This document shows positions 32,431-39,776 of a stretch of DNA of 41,753 nucleotides, piece after piece. The stretch is taken from the NCBI GenBank assembly GCA_035712365.1, contig DASTAW010000025.1, positions 1 through 41,753 of the forward strand. The letters run 5' to 3'. This DNA comes from Terriglobia bacterium. Its GTDB lineage: Bacteria; Acidobacteriota; Terriglobia; UBA7540. Position numbers and translations under genes: made by a program. The notes under the pieces were generated by a model. It worked only from the letters and a program-made list of their open reading frames with translations, searched no databases and had not been told where the DNA came from. Positions within the stretch are counted from its first letter, which is position 1; every line of letters begins with the position of its first letter.

Positions 32431-32640
32431 GGGTTTTCGGTTTGTTTTTGGTCCGTTTTTTGGCCCTCCAATGTTTTCAATAAGATCGGTAGCTTTGTTT
32501 TTAGGTTCGTTCCGGTTTGTTTTTTCCACAGCTACGCGTTTTCAACAACTTCTCCGCTTTGTTTTCCGGTTTGTTTTTGGCTATCCATGTAGCCTTTCCC
32601 TTTGTTTTCAATATCTTCTCCGCTTTGTTTTGCAAAAAAC
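32431..32640 (+). repeat. T-rich degenerate tandem repeat, period about 65 bp
   Basis: Three units begin with GTTTTCAA: 32473, 32538 and 32604 (spacing 65 and 66). The core is GTTTTCAA(C/T)A-x-CTTCTCCGCTTTG followed by TTTT in units 2 and 3, and a diverged copy (GTTTTCAATAAGATCGGTAG) in unit 1. CGGTTTGTTTTT recurs at 32438, 32513 and 32567. On the other strand it is a purine-rich AAAACAAAGCGGAGAAG pattern. No known element matches, and no cas genes are present. It may be a mobile or structural DNA repeat. Confidence 0.75.
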
Positions 32641-32757
32641 GTGTTTTTTTGTCCCATTTTGTCTCTTTTAGTCCCGGAAAACTCGATGCTCGCAGGCATT
32701 ATGGGAAGACTACCATGCTAGGCCAGAAAAGTCAAGAAAAATCGGCGGGAGAGGCTG

Positions 32758-32793
32758 GAAGTCAGGAGCCAGAAGTCAGGAGTAAGAAGTCAG
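32758..32793 (+). repeat. 14-bp tandem repeat, about 2.6 copies
   Basis: GAAGTCAGGAGCCA (32758-32771), GAAGTCAGGAGTAA (32772-32785) and a partial GAAGTCAG (32786-32793) stand head to tail. Repeats of this sort are simple-sequence-like and seem to recur in some GC-rich genomes; that statement is from memory. Confidence 0.75.
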
Positions 32794-32830
32794 CGGCGGG
32801 TCAGTGCTGTAGATTTTCCCGATGATTGCT

Positions 32831-32888
32831 TCAGCGGCTGAAGCCGGCTGGATGGAGGCGCGACGAACGCCGGAGCTGAGGCTCCGGC
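32831..32888. repeat. REP-like double palindrome
   Basis: TTCAGC-G-GCTGAA (32831-32843) is followed by GCCGGAGC-TGAG-GCTCCGGC (32869-32888), an eight-base stem with a four-base loop. Paired palindromes like these resemble REP/BIME-type elements in intergenic DNA. They end 38 bases after the sirtuin stop and could also act as its transcription end, without a T-run. Confidence 0.6.
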
Positions 32889-32925
32889 CTCCTAAGGAAC
32901 CGTATCCTTGGCGGAGAACTGGGCG

Positions 32926-33705
32926 TCAGCAGACACCGTTGAGCGAAAGGCGTTTCCTGATTTCTTCCAGGACCTCCCCTGCTTTTCCCTGTAGTTTCAC
33001 ATCGACGTATTGCGTCAGCACGGTTGGATTGGGATTGATCTCCACCAGCAGGGCGCCTGAACGTTTGGCCCGCAGGGCCCAGTCGCCGATGTAGGAGAAG
33101 GTTGCTTCGGTGCCGATCACCAGCGCCACATCAATCCAGCTCTGGTGGAAATAGTCATCGATCTGGGCGCGGGGGGCGGTGGGGAGAGATTCACCGATCC
33201 AGACCACGCCTGGCCTCAGGAGCGCACCACAGGCGCACGTAGGCGGAAGTCCTGGCAGGGGCACCCGCCGGTCTTCATAAGTGTTGCCATCTGCGAGGCA
33301 GGTTACACGCCAAATGGAACCATGAATGTGGACCACGCGGTGACTGCCAGCCCGTTCATGAAGGTCGTCCACGTTCTGGGTGATGATGAACACGTCGCGG
33401 ACCGGACCTTCAAGCCCCGCCAGCACGTGGTGTGCAGGGTTGGGTGAAGCGCTGGCGATGAGGCCGCGGCGATAGTCGTACCACTCCCACACCAGCCTGG
33501 GGTCTCTTCTGAAGGCTGAGAAAGTTGCAAGCTCGGCCGGATTCAGGGACCTCCACCATCCGCCCTCACCCCGAAACGTTGGAACGTTGCTTTCTGCTGA
33601 CACCCCGGCGCCGGTGAGGACCAGTACATTTCTGGCATCCCGAAGTTTTTGGACAACCGTGGCCAGTTCGGGAGTAATCGCCCGGCTTTGAGCTGCGTTT
33701 GGCAT
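32926..33705 (-). CDS. Sir2-family (class III-like) NAD-dependent deacylase
   Basis: From ATG 33705 the product is 259 residues. It shows LTGAGVSAESNVPTFRG (residues 30-46, NAD loop), ITQNVDDLHERAG, and HIHGS with catalytic His128. The Tyr76-x-x-Arg79 pattern in WEWYDYRRG is the class III signature that allows removal of succinyl and malonyl groups as well as acetyl. ALLRPGVVWIGES and VALVIGTEATF continue the fold. The zinc module has only three Cys (Cys136, Cys157, Cys159); one usual position is replaced in TCLADGN, resembling CobB of E. coli. The frame is open up to 33810, but the extra residues show no homology. No clear ribosome site precedes ATG 33705. Confidence 0.93.
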   Translation of the reverse strand: MPNAAQSRAITPELATVVQKLRDARNVLVLTGAGVSAESNVPTFRGEGGWWRSLNPAELATFSAFRRDPRLVWEWYDYRRGLIASASPNPAHHVLAGLEGPVRDVFIITQNVDDLHERAGSHRVVHIHGSIWRVTCLADGNTYEDRRVPLPGLPPTCACGALLRPGVVWIGESLPTAPRAQIDDYFHQSWIDVALVIGTEATFSYIGDWALRAKRSGALLVEINPNPTVLTQYVDVKLQGKAGEVLEEIRKRLSLNGVC

Positions 33706-34018
33706 GGAGGAATGATTATTGTAACTCAATTGCGCCAATCTGGAGCCGGTCGGCACGGCGAGAATTTGCGTGTGGCCCTGTGCTGTCCACCGGCTGAGAA
33801 CGGCGCGCACGAACAGGCGCGGCTTCGCAAATCAATGGACCCGCGAACCGAGGACCTTTATTCAGTAACCAGTCCGGCAACATGATCGCCCCTGGACCGT
33901 TTGAATTCAGTCACAATACCCGCGGGCTATTGCTGCCTTTCACCCTTGAAAATTCAGGTTGACTGCGGCCGCGAACCAGAGTATAGTTGCCGAATCTATC
34001 ACAAAAAAGGAGAAGCCC
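33706..34018. other. Divergent gap between sirtuin and PilZ genes
   Basis: This 313-base region holds the plus-strand promoter of the PilZ gene at 33959-33987 and the leader of the divergent sirtuin gene. TATTCAGTAACCAG and other short AT-rich bits occur, but no minus-strand promoter with both boxes could be picked. No gene fits. Confidence 0.5.
33959..33987 (+). promoter_or_regulatory. Sigma-70-type promoter of the PilZ gene
   Basis: TTGACT (33959-33964) and TATAGT (33982-33987) are 17 bases apart, a five-of-six match in each box at ideal spacing. Transcription would start near 33994 and leave a 25-base leader with AAGGAG before ATG 34019. The TTG of the -35 box opens a longer frame, so that start is discarded. 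Confidence 0.65.
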
Positions 34019-34318
34019 ATGCCTGCCGTAATGGGAGGTAAGTTTCCCCAATTGGACCGCGCCCCGCGCGTCCACAAGACGCTGCCTATGACCGTGCGGG
34101 AGGTTTCTGCTGAAAGCGCCAGGAGATCATCCGGCGCTGTCCTCGATCTTTCCGACCACGGCCTCAGGGTGGTGACTGGAAAGGCCCTGCAGGAAGGCCA
34201 ACTGGTCAGCGTGCTGATCAGCGAGACCGGAATGTGTTTCAAACGGTGCCGCGTGATCTGGGCTCGCCCCTTCCGGCAATCGCAACTGAGCGAGGCAGGC
34301 CTGGAAGTTTTGAGATAG
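34019..34318 (+). CDS. PilZ-domain protein
   Basis: A 99-residue protein with the PilZ layout: a basic N-terminal stretch (RAPRVHKTLPMTVR), then GAVLDLSDHGLRVVTG, which corresponds to the D/N-x-S-x-x-G motif, and LQEGQLVSVLISE with CRVIWARP later. PilZ domains bind cyclic di-GMP through an RxxxR plus D/NxSxxG pair; the second motif is visible, while the RxxxR pattern is poorly defined, so binding is uncertain. AAGGAG seven bases before ATG 34019 supports the start. It is a single-domain protein and likely acts as an adaptor linking cyclic di-GMP to motility or polysaccharide secretion. It is driven by its own promoter. Confidence 0.8.
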   Translation: MPAVMGGKFPQLDRAPRVHKTLPMTVREVSAESARRSSGAVLDLSDHGLRVVTGKALQEGQLVSVLISETGMCFKRCRVIWARPFRQSQLSEAGLEVLR

Positions 34319-34506
34319 GCGGGCCCGCTGCTTCATCGTTTTTACCCAGCAGGTTGATTTCACACTTCATCGCTCCGGCACTGGATGCGGCGCTGATGAC
34401 TGCGCGTCTCATCGCCGGAGTGGCGCCCTCTCCTGCCTCGCCTGCGCGGATGCCGGGAGAGGCCGCATATTCAAGGGGCGTTGCTTCACGTCGCGGCCCA
34501 GTCGGC

Positions 34507-34902
34507 TCAGGCTGGCTCCGCCGATACGGTTGCCGCAGACTGCCGTGCCGCCGGTTTCGCGGGAGCCAGCGCCAAGAGCACCACGCCGATGACCACGAGC
34601 AGGGCCGAGCCGATAAGAAAGCCGTCGCGCTGACTGGGAATTTTCAGCCCCAGCAGCGACATCACGAGGGCATGCGCGAAGCTCGACCAGGCGGCAAAGG
34701 CAATAAGCGCACGATGGGCGGATGGATCGCGCGCCGCGAGCAGCAGGAAGACTCCGAGCGTGGCATACAGGCTCATCATCATGGTGTCGCCTGTGTCCGA
34801 CTGGTCCGGATGCAATATGCCGCCAGCCACAGGAAGGACAGCCGCCAGAAAGAGCAGTCCCACTACAACCAGCACAACCTTGAGGGCGCGTTGTCGGTCC
34901 AT
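34507..34902 (-). CDS. Four-helix membrane protein (DUF6632-like)
   Basis: From ATG 34902 the product is 131 residues and has four predicted transmembrane helices: ALKVVLVVVGLLFLAAVLPV, MMMSLYATLGVFLLLAA, ALIAFAAWSSFAHALVMSLL and FLIGSALLVVIGVVLLALA. The C-terminus is Ala/Pro-rich. AGGAGG four bases upstream of the ATG is a strong ribosome site. The pattern resembles the DUF6632-type group of small integral membrane proteins; no function is established. It runs convergently with the PilZ gene and is separated from the cupin gene by 100 bases. Confidence 0.75.
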   Translation of the reverse strand: MDRQRALKVVLVVVGLLFLAAVLPVAGGILHPDQSDTGDTMMMSLYATLGVFLLLAARDPSAHRALIAFAAWSSFAHALVMSLLGLKIPSQRDGFLIGSALLVVIGVVLLALAPAKPAARQSAATVSAEPA

Positions 34903-35002
34903 TGTGCCTCCTGTTGAATCGGTTTGTTTAGAGCAAACGTCTCCCGCCACAAAACCCAGTCTGACATCGCGGGCCGAAGGGTCCGCTATACTGCGCGGCG
35001 CC

Positions 35003-35302
35003 TCAGTGTTTCAATTCGATCTGGAGCAACTCGAAAGGTTTCTTGCTTCGGCTCTCGGGCAAGTGCTCGGTGGCCTCGAAAAACATCGTCTGTCCGGCTT
35101 TGACGTCAAAGTCTTCGGATTTGCCGTCAGGATACGTGAAGCGTCCCTCGCAATCAGTGAGAAATACGGTCACGCTCTTGGGGTGTCCGTGCATCCTGGA
35201 CTTCTCGCCGGGCGCGTACCGGATGCGGATCACGCGCACGTCGTCGTTCTCGAATTCCACTTTGTAGTGTTTGGAGTCCACTTTCACGGGATCATGCGCC
35301 AT
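35003..35302 (-). CDS. Small cupin-domain protein
   Basis: A 99-residue single cupin. The beta-barrel metal motif is seen as RMHGHPKSVTVFLTD (His38, His40), and a second motif region is FEATEHLPESR (His80). VDSKHYKVEFENDDVRVIRI and YPDGKSEDFDVKAGQTMFF are cupin strands. Small cupins like this bind metal and small ligands; some are isomerases or oxygen-dependent enzymes, others storage or sensing proteins, so a precise function cannot be given. AAGGAG seven bases before ATG 35302 supports the start. It is divergent from the gamma-glutamyltransferase homologue, with about 240 bases between them. Confidence 0.88.
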   Translation of the reverse strand: MAHDPVKVDSKHYKVEFENDDVRVIRIRYAPGEKSRMHGHPKSVTVFLTDCEGRFTYPDGKSEDFDVKAGQTMFFEATEHLPESRSKKPFELLQIELKH

Positions 35303-35539
35303 GGGTTTTCTCCTTTCGGAAGAGTGCCTGTGTGGTATTGTCCGCGAGAATATCACAGCACCCCGCAAGGCGCAACGTACCCTATCGAAACGTGATAGAA
35401 CGTTGTCTGGAAAGGTCGGTTCTGGAAACCCCGCGAGGGATTTTCAGGAAAATAACCTTGCCCGTTGGCGCCCAAGTGAGCGTATATTTTCAATTCCCGG
35501 AAACCCAGGAAGTGAATTCCGGGAGACGGCCTTGTTGAC

Positions 35540-37291
35540 ATGGCGCGGCGGAAATCCACGCGCCCGATGGAGCCATTTGACGTGCGCAAACTTTTTTCGA
35601 TCACATTAGTTTACCTGCTGGTCAACGTGCCGCTGGCACGCGCCCAGGCGACTCTGCCTGCGGCATCCGGTCAGTCCGCAGCGGCCGTCGCACGCGGACC
35701 GAGCGTGGCATCGGGCAGCCAGGGCGTGGTTGTCTCTGGCAAACCGGCCGCGACGGCTGCAGGAATCAAGATTCTGAAAGCGGGCGGGAACGCTGCCGAT
35801 GCCGGGGCCGCCACACTGCTGGCGTTGTCAGTCACCTACGTGGGCGCATTCTGCGTGGGAGGCGAGGTGCCCATTCTTGTCTACAGCGCCGACAAGAAAA
35901 ACGTGAAACTGCTGGAAGGGCAAGGAGAGGCGCCGCGCGATCCAAAGGCCATCGCCTGGTACATGAAGCACGGAATCCCGGGCAACGGCGACGTGAAGGC
36001 GGCGGCCGTTCCCGGCATGCTGGACGCCGTGGTGACCCTTTTGAAGCTGTACGGGACCATGAGCTTCGAGCAGGTCGTCCAGCCCACGCTGGCGATCCTG
36101 GATGCTGGCGGCCCCACCTGGTATATCGATACCGGAGATCGGCAGAGGATTGAAACGGGCGTACACTGGCAGGCCGATCTGGCCGTGACCTTCCGCAAAC
36201 TGGTGGACTCCGAGAGGGCGGCCAAAGGTACGCGCGAGCAGAAACTGCAAGCTGTGTCAGACCGGTTCTACCGAGGAGACATCGCGGACGCTCTGGAGGC
36301 CTGGTATATCGGAAAGGGCGGTTTTCTGCGTAAGGTGGACCTGGCGGCGCACAGGACGCCCGTTGTGGATCCGCTCGTGACCACTTATCGGGGTTATACG
36401 GTTTATAAGCCCGGTCCGTTGACGCAGGGTCCTGTCCTTTTACAAACGCTGCGTTTGCTCGAAGGCTTCGACCTGAAGAGGATGGGCTTCCTTTCGGCGG
36501 ATTACATCCATACGGTGGTCGAAGCGGAGAAACTGGCCTTTGCGGACCGCGACGAATATTATGGCGATCCGAATTTTGTTAAGGTGCCGATGAAGCAACT
36601 GCTCTCCGATAAGTACACCAGGATGCGGCGGGCGCTGATCGATCCGAAGAAGGCGTCTCTGGAGCTGCGACCGGGCGATCCCTACAACATGAAACCCACC
36701 AGGCCGCCGACGATTACCGGCCCGTGGCACGGCGGGACCACGGTGATGTGCGTGGCCGACAAGTGGGGCAACGTGATTGCGGCGACTCCCAGCGGCCTGT
36801 CGAGCACGGCCGGAGTGGCCGGCCATACGGGCATCATCCACGGCAGCCGGCTGAGCAGCCTGAACACCTTTCCCGGCACTCCCAACGTGATCGAGCCCGG
36901 CAAGCGGCCGAGAATCACGCTGAGCCCCACGCTGCTGTTCCACAATGGCCGGCCGGTGATGGCGATCTCGGTGGCGGGCGGTGACCAGCAGGACCAGGCA
37001 GCCCTCCAGGTGATCCTCGCTTATGTCGATTTCGGCATGACGCCCGAGCAAGCATTCAACGCGCCACGCTTCTCCACAAGTCACTTCGTCGGCTCGTTCA
37101 GCCAGGACCGCCCGCGACTGGGCAGCCTGACGGTACCCAGAAGCGTGGGTGCCGCCGTCGAGGCGGACCTGAGAGCGCGCGGGCATGTTGTGAGGCTTGG
37201 CAGCGGCAGGGTCGGTGGCGTGGCGCTGATCGGCATCGATCCCAGGACAAAGGCAGATACGGCGGTCGGACCGGCCGCCGGAAAGATGTAG
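35540..37291 (+). CDS. Gamma-glutamyltransferase family protein (exported)
   Basis: The 583-residue protein has an N-terminal signal (LFSITLVYLLVNVPLARAQA, cleaved near residue 36). The Ntn-hydrolase fold of gamma-glutamyltransferase is seen in GGNAADAGAATLLALSVTYVG and PGMLDAVVTLLKLYG of the large part. The autocleavage site is WHGGTTVMCVADKWGN: the nucleophile should be Thr400 or Thr401. PGKRPRITLSPTLLFHNGRP and SVAGGDQQDQAALQVILAYV belong to the small subunit. The usual GSPGGS motif is replaced by SVAGGDQQDQ, so substrate preference may differ. It would act in the periplasm on gamma-glutamyl compounds or related amides. The start is uncertain: ATG 35540 has no ribosome site and ATG 35567 would still keep the signal. 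Confidence 0.88.
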   Translation: MARRKSTRPMEPFDVRKLFSITLVYLLVNVPLARAQATLPAASGQSAAAVARGPSVASGSQGVVVSGKPAATAAGIKILKAGGNAADAGAATLLALSVTYVGAFCVGGEVPILVYSADKKNVKLLEGQGEAPRDPKAIAWYMKHGIPGNGDVKAAAVPGMLDAVVTLLKLYGTMSFEQVVQPTLAILDAGGPTWYIDTGDRQRIETGVHWQADLAVTFRKLVDSERAAKGTREQKLQAVSDRFYRGDIADALEAWYIGKGGFLRKVDLAAHRTPVVDPLVTTYRGYTVYKPGPLTQGPVLLQTLRLLEGFDLKRMGFLSADYIHTVVEAEKLAFADRDEYYGDPNFVKVPMKQLLSDKYTRMRRALIDPKKASLELRPGDPYNMKPTRPPTITGPWHGGTTVMCVADKWGNVIAATPSGLSSTAGVAGHTGIIHGSRLSSLNTFPGTPNVIEPGKRPRITLSPTLLFHNGRPVMAISVAGGDQQDQAALQVILAYVDFGMTPEQAFNAPRFSTSHFVGSFSQDRPRLGSLTVPRSVGAAVEADLRARGHVVRLGSGRVGGVALIGIDPRTKADTAVGPAAGKM

Positions 37292-37573
37292 ATAAAATTA
37301 TGAATTCTGAATTTTGAAGGATGAAACGTGGCTGGGACAGACGCTTGCTCTACAGTGTCTGCGTCTTCGCGGGGCAACAGGTTCTTCTTGAAACTGTGTT
37401 CCCAGTCCGTTGGCAACTCGCAAAGTAACTTACCGCAACTTGGCCGGCGCACCGCCCCGCTCTAAACCGCCAGCTTCGCTGATCGCAGGCATTGAAAAAC
37501 AACGCCTGCGCCAGCCTCGGTCCCAAGGAGAGTCGACCGAACAGCCGCAATTCGTCACCGTGCGCGGACCATT

Positions 37574-38932
37574 ATGGATATCGGGGCTTCACAAATCGCG
37601 ACCCGGCAAGCGCCCGCCATCCGGGCGACACGCGTGCGATGGGCGATCATCGGGATGCTTGCCATCATCTCCGGCACCACCTACATGGACCGGCTCAACC
37701 TGGGGATCGCCGGAAAATACATCCAGGAAGAATTTGCTTTCAGCAATCAAACGATGGGCTGGATCCTGAGCGCATTCGTTCTCGGATATGCGCTTTTTCA
37801 GGTGCCGGGCGGCTGGGCGGGTGACAAGATCGGTCCCCGCCGCATGCTGACATTTGCCATCGTCTGGTGGTCTGTGTTCACGGCCTTGACGGCGCTGGCT
37901 CCGCAATTGCCGCTGGCGGGTTGGTTCAGTGTGGGATGGTCATTTGCGATTGTGCGGTTCCTGATCGGAATGGGCGAATCGGCCGCTTACCCAAACTCTG
38001 CCAAGATCGTCTCCTACTGGAGCGCCGCGGGAAACCGCGGCGCGGCCACCAGCGTGTTTATTGCAGGATTGGGCGTGGGGGGCGCGCTCTCGCCGTTGGG
38101 AATTACCTGGGTCATGTTGCATTGGGGCTGGCGCGCGTCATTTTTCCTCTGTGCGGCCCTGGGTGGCATCGTGGCGATCGCATGGCATCTTTATGCGAGA
38201 GATCATCCTGAAGAACACCCTCGAGTGAATGCGGAAGAACTAAAGCTTATTTATAACGATGAAGGAAAAGGCGGAATCGCGGTCCGGAGGAAAACAAATC
38301 ATAAACCCGCCATTCCCTGGAAAGCGATGCTCAAGAGCCGTTCCGCGTGGGCCCTGATCCTCAGCTATTTCTTCATCGCCTATCCCGCCTATATCTACTA
38401 CACCTGGTTTTTTATTTACCTGATGAGGGTCCGCGGCCTTAGCGTGGTTCAAACCGGCCTGTGGGGCTCTACGCCCTTTATCGCCATAATTCTGCTCGCG
38501 CCCGTGGGAGGATGGCTTTCTGACCGGCTGGTCGCGAGGATCGGCGTCCGGCGCGGGCGCCGCGATGCCATCTGGATCGGCGTGGCACTCTCAGCCATCA
38601 TGCTGCCTGCGGGTGGCTATGTGGCCAACAACACGCTGGCCATTCTGCTGCTGGCGGGGGCCTCAGGCTTTAACCTGTTTGCCACCACCATATGGTGGGC
38701 CGCTTGCAATGACATCACGCCGAACTTTTCCGGCTCGCTCTCCGGGCTGATGAACATGTCGGGAAATCTTGGCGGGTGGCTTTCACCGATTCTGACGGCG
38801 GCGATCTTTACGCGTTTCGGCTGGAATGTGGCGTTCGACTTCGCCGGATTGATGACCCTCGCGTCCGGGTTGCTGTGGGTGCTGGTCAGGGCAGACGAAA
38901 CGCTCGAAAGAAGGCCGCCGTTGCCAGCCTGA
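37574..38932 (+). CDS. MFS transporter, anion:cation symporter type
   Basis: The 452-residue protein has 12 predicted transmembrane helices and the MFS motif A in GGWAGDKIGPRRML. ISGTTYMDRLNLGIAGKYIQ, GMGESAAYPNSAKIVSYW and GNRGAATSVFIAGLGVGGAL are characteristic of the anion:cation symporter family, which includes hexuronate (ExuT), glucarate (GudP) and 4-hydroxyphenylacetate carriers. It probably imports a sugar acid or aromatic acid with protons; the substrate is not predictable. No ribosome site precedes ATG 37574, so the start may be slightly off. The 282-base gap upstream holds a stem with CGCAGGC at 37484-37490 and GCCTGCG at 37504-37510 and a 13-base loop, of unknown role. It is convergent with the DUF4337 gene. 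Confidence 0.92.
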   Translation: MDIGASQIATRQAPAIRATRVRWAIIGMLAIISGTTYMDRLNLGIAGKYIQEEFAFSNQTMGWILSAFVLGYALFQVPGGWAGDKIGPRRMLTFAIVWWSVFTALTALAPQLPLAGWFSVGWSFAIVRFLIGMGESAAYPNSAKIVSYWSAAGNRGAATSVFIAGLGVGGALSPLGITWVMLHWGWRASFFLCAALGGIVAIAWHLYARDHPEEHPRVNAEELKLIYNDEGKGGIAVRRKTNHKPAIPWKAMLKSRSAWALILSYFFIAYPAYIYYTWFFIYLMRVRGLSVVQTGLWGSTPFIAIILLAPVGGWLSDRLVARIGVRRGRRDAIWIGVALSAIMLPAGGYVANNTLAILLLAGASGFNLFATTIWWAACNDITPNFSGSLSGLMNMSGNLGGWLSPILTAAIFTRFGWNVAFDFAGLMTLASGLLWVLVRADETLERRPPLPA

Positions 38933-38976
38933 AAAGCGCCGGCCGGGCATGGAAGCCCGCAGTCAAATCGCGGCGG

Positions 38977-39519
38977 TCAATGCACCCACGCGGAACTGAT
39001 GGCCACCAGGAGTCCGGCAAGCGCCAGCACGGAGCCCATCCCCCAGAACAACTGCTTGCGGGTGATCAGCGTGATGGAGGTAATCACCAGCGCCGCCTCC
39101 AGCAGCACCTCGCCCAGGTCGAGGCGGGCGCCCTTGGTCTCAGAGTGCAGCGCATCGGCCTCAAAGTCCTCCGCGCGCTTCCGCGTGTCGCTCAGGCTCT
39201 TCTCATAGCGCTGGACGTCGGCGCCATACTTCTGCTCGAACTTTGCAGCCTCGGCGGCGTTCTTGACGGGCATGACGGAGTAGAGGTCGATAAAGAGCTG
39301 GTCGTTGTGCCGGCGAATGTTCCGGGCCTGGTATTCTGCCCAGGAATCCGCCGCCTTGGTCTCGTCAAGCAGCGTGTTCGTGTGGGCGCGATGGCCAAGC
39401 ACGGAAATGGCGGCAACCAGCACGGCCAGCACCGACATGGTGAAAGTGGCGCCCACCAGGCGCGATTCCTCGCGCGCCTTCTCGGCGTGCTCGTGCAGTT
39501 CGTGGATAGCCTCGGACAT
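38977..39519 (-). CDS. DUF4337-family membrane protein
   Basis: From ATG 39519 the product is 180 residues, beginning MSEAIHELHEHAEKAREES, then one transmembrane helix (ATFTMSVLAVLVAAISVLGH). A long charged helix region with LLDETKAADSWAEYQARNI follows, and another two helices near the C-terminus, LGEVLLEAALVITSITLI and FWGMGSVLALAGLLVAI. This is the DUF4337 layout, a family of unknown function in Acidobacteriota and other Gram-negatives. The frame is open up to 39621, but that part is not similar. The coiled region between helices suggests an oligomer on one membrane side. It is convergent with the MFS gene. Confidence 0.85.
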   Translation of the reverse strand: MSEAIHELHEHAEKAREESRLVGATFTMSVLAVLVAAISVLGHRAHTNTLLDETKAADSWAEYQARNIRRHNDQLFIDLYSVMPVKNAAEAAKFEQKYGADVQRYEKSLSDTRKRAEDFEADALHSETKGARLDLGEVLLEAALVITSITLITRKQLFWGMGSVLALAGLLVAISSAWVH

Positions 39520-39776
39520 AAAGCCAAACCTCGTTTGCGGTCCATAGCAGAACTCCGGTGCAAGGGACCGGCAGTCCACTAAAATACACTGGAGCCGTTC
39601 CCAACACAACTTATGAAACATCGGAGTGTGGGGAGTCAGGTTGCGGCCTGAAGTTCGTGGGGCGCCAGCCCTACCCCTTCCACTTTGAGAAACGCACGGT
39701 TAAAATTCAACTGCGATTTACCCGGTGTGGCAATCTTGAAAACTCAATTTCCAATTTCAACGGGGTGAGGTGACTT

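Larger units (their letters stand above)
32241..32925. other. 685-bp non-coding gap packed with repeats
   Basis: No convincing gene. It contains a T-rich degenerate tandem repeat with a period near 65 bases (32431-32640), a 14-base tandem repeat (32758-32793) and two palindromes (32831-32843 and 32869-32888), listed separately. The minus-strand frame through the T-rich part would encode a low-complexity Lys/Asn/Pro-rich peptide and is not likely to be a protein. Confidence 0.7.

Noticed and set aside
32473-32631. Three roughly 28-bp repeats with about 37-bp gaps that resemble a tiny CRISPR array
   Set aside because: The first repeat is strongly diverged, the gaps share related T-rich sequence instead of unique spacers, and there are no cas genes or leader. 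It is better seen as a degenerate tandem repeat.
36440-37186. 248-codon minus-strand frame opposite the gamma-glutamyltransferase gene
   Set aside because: It is a compositional shadow, rich in Arg, Ala and His, without domain features.
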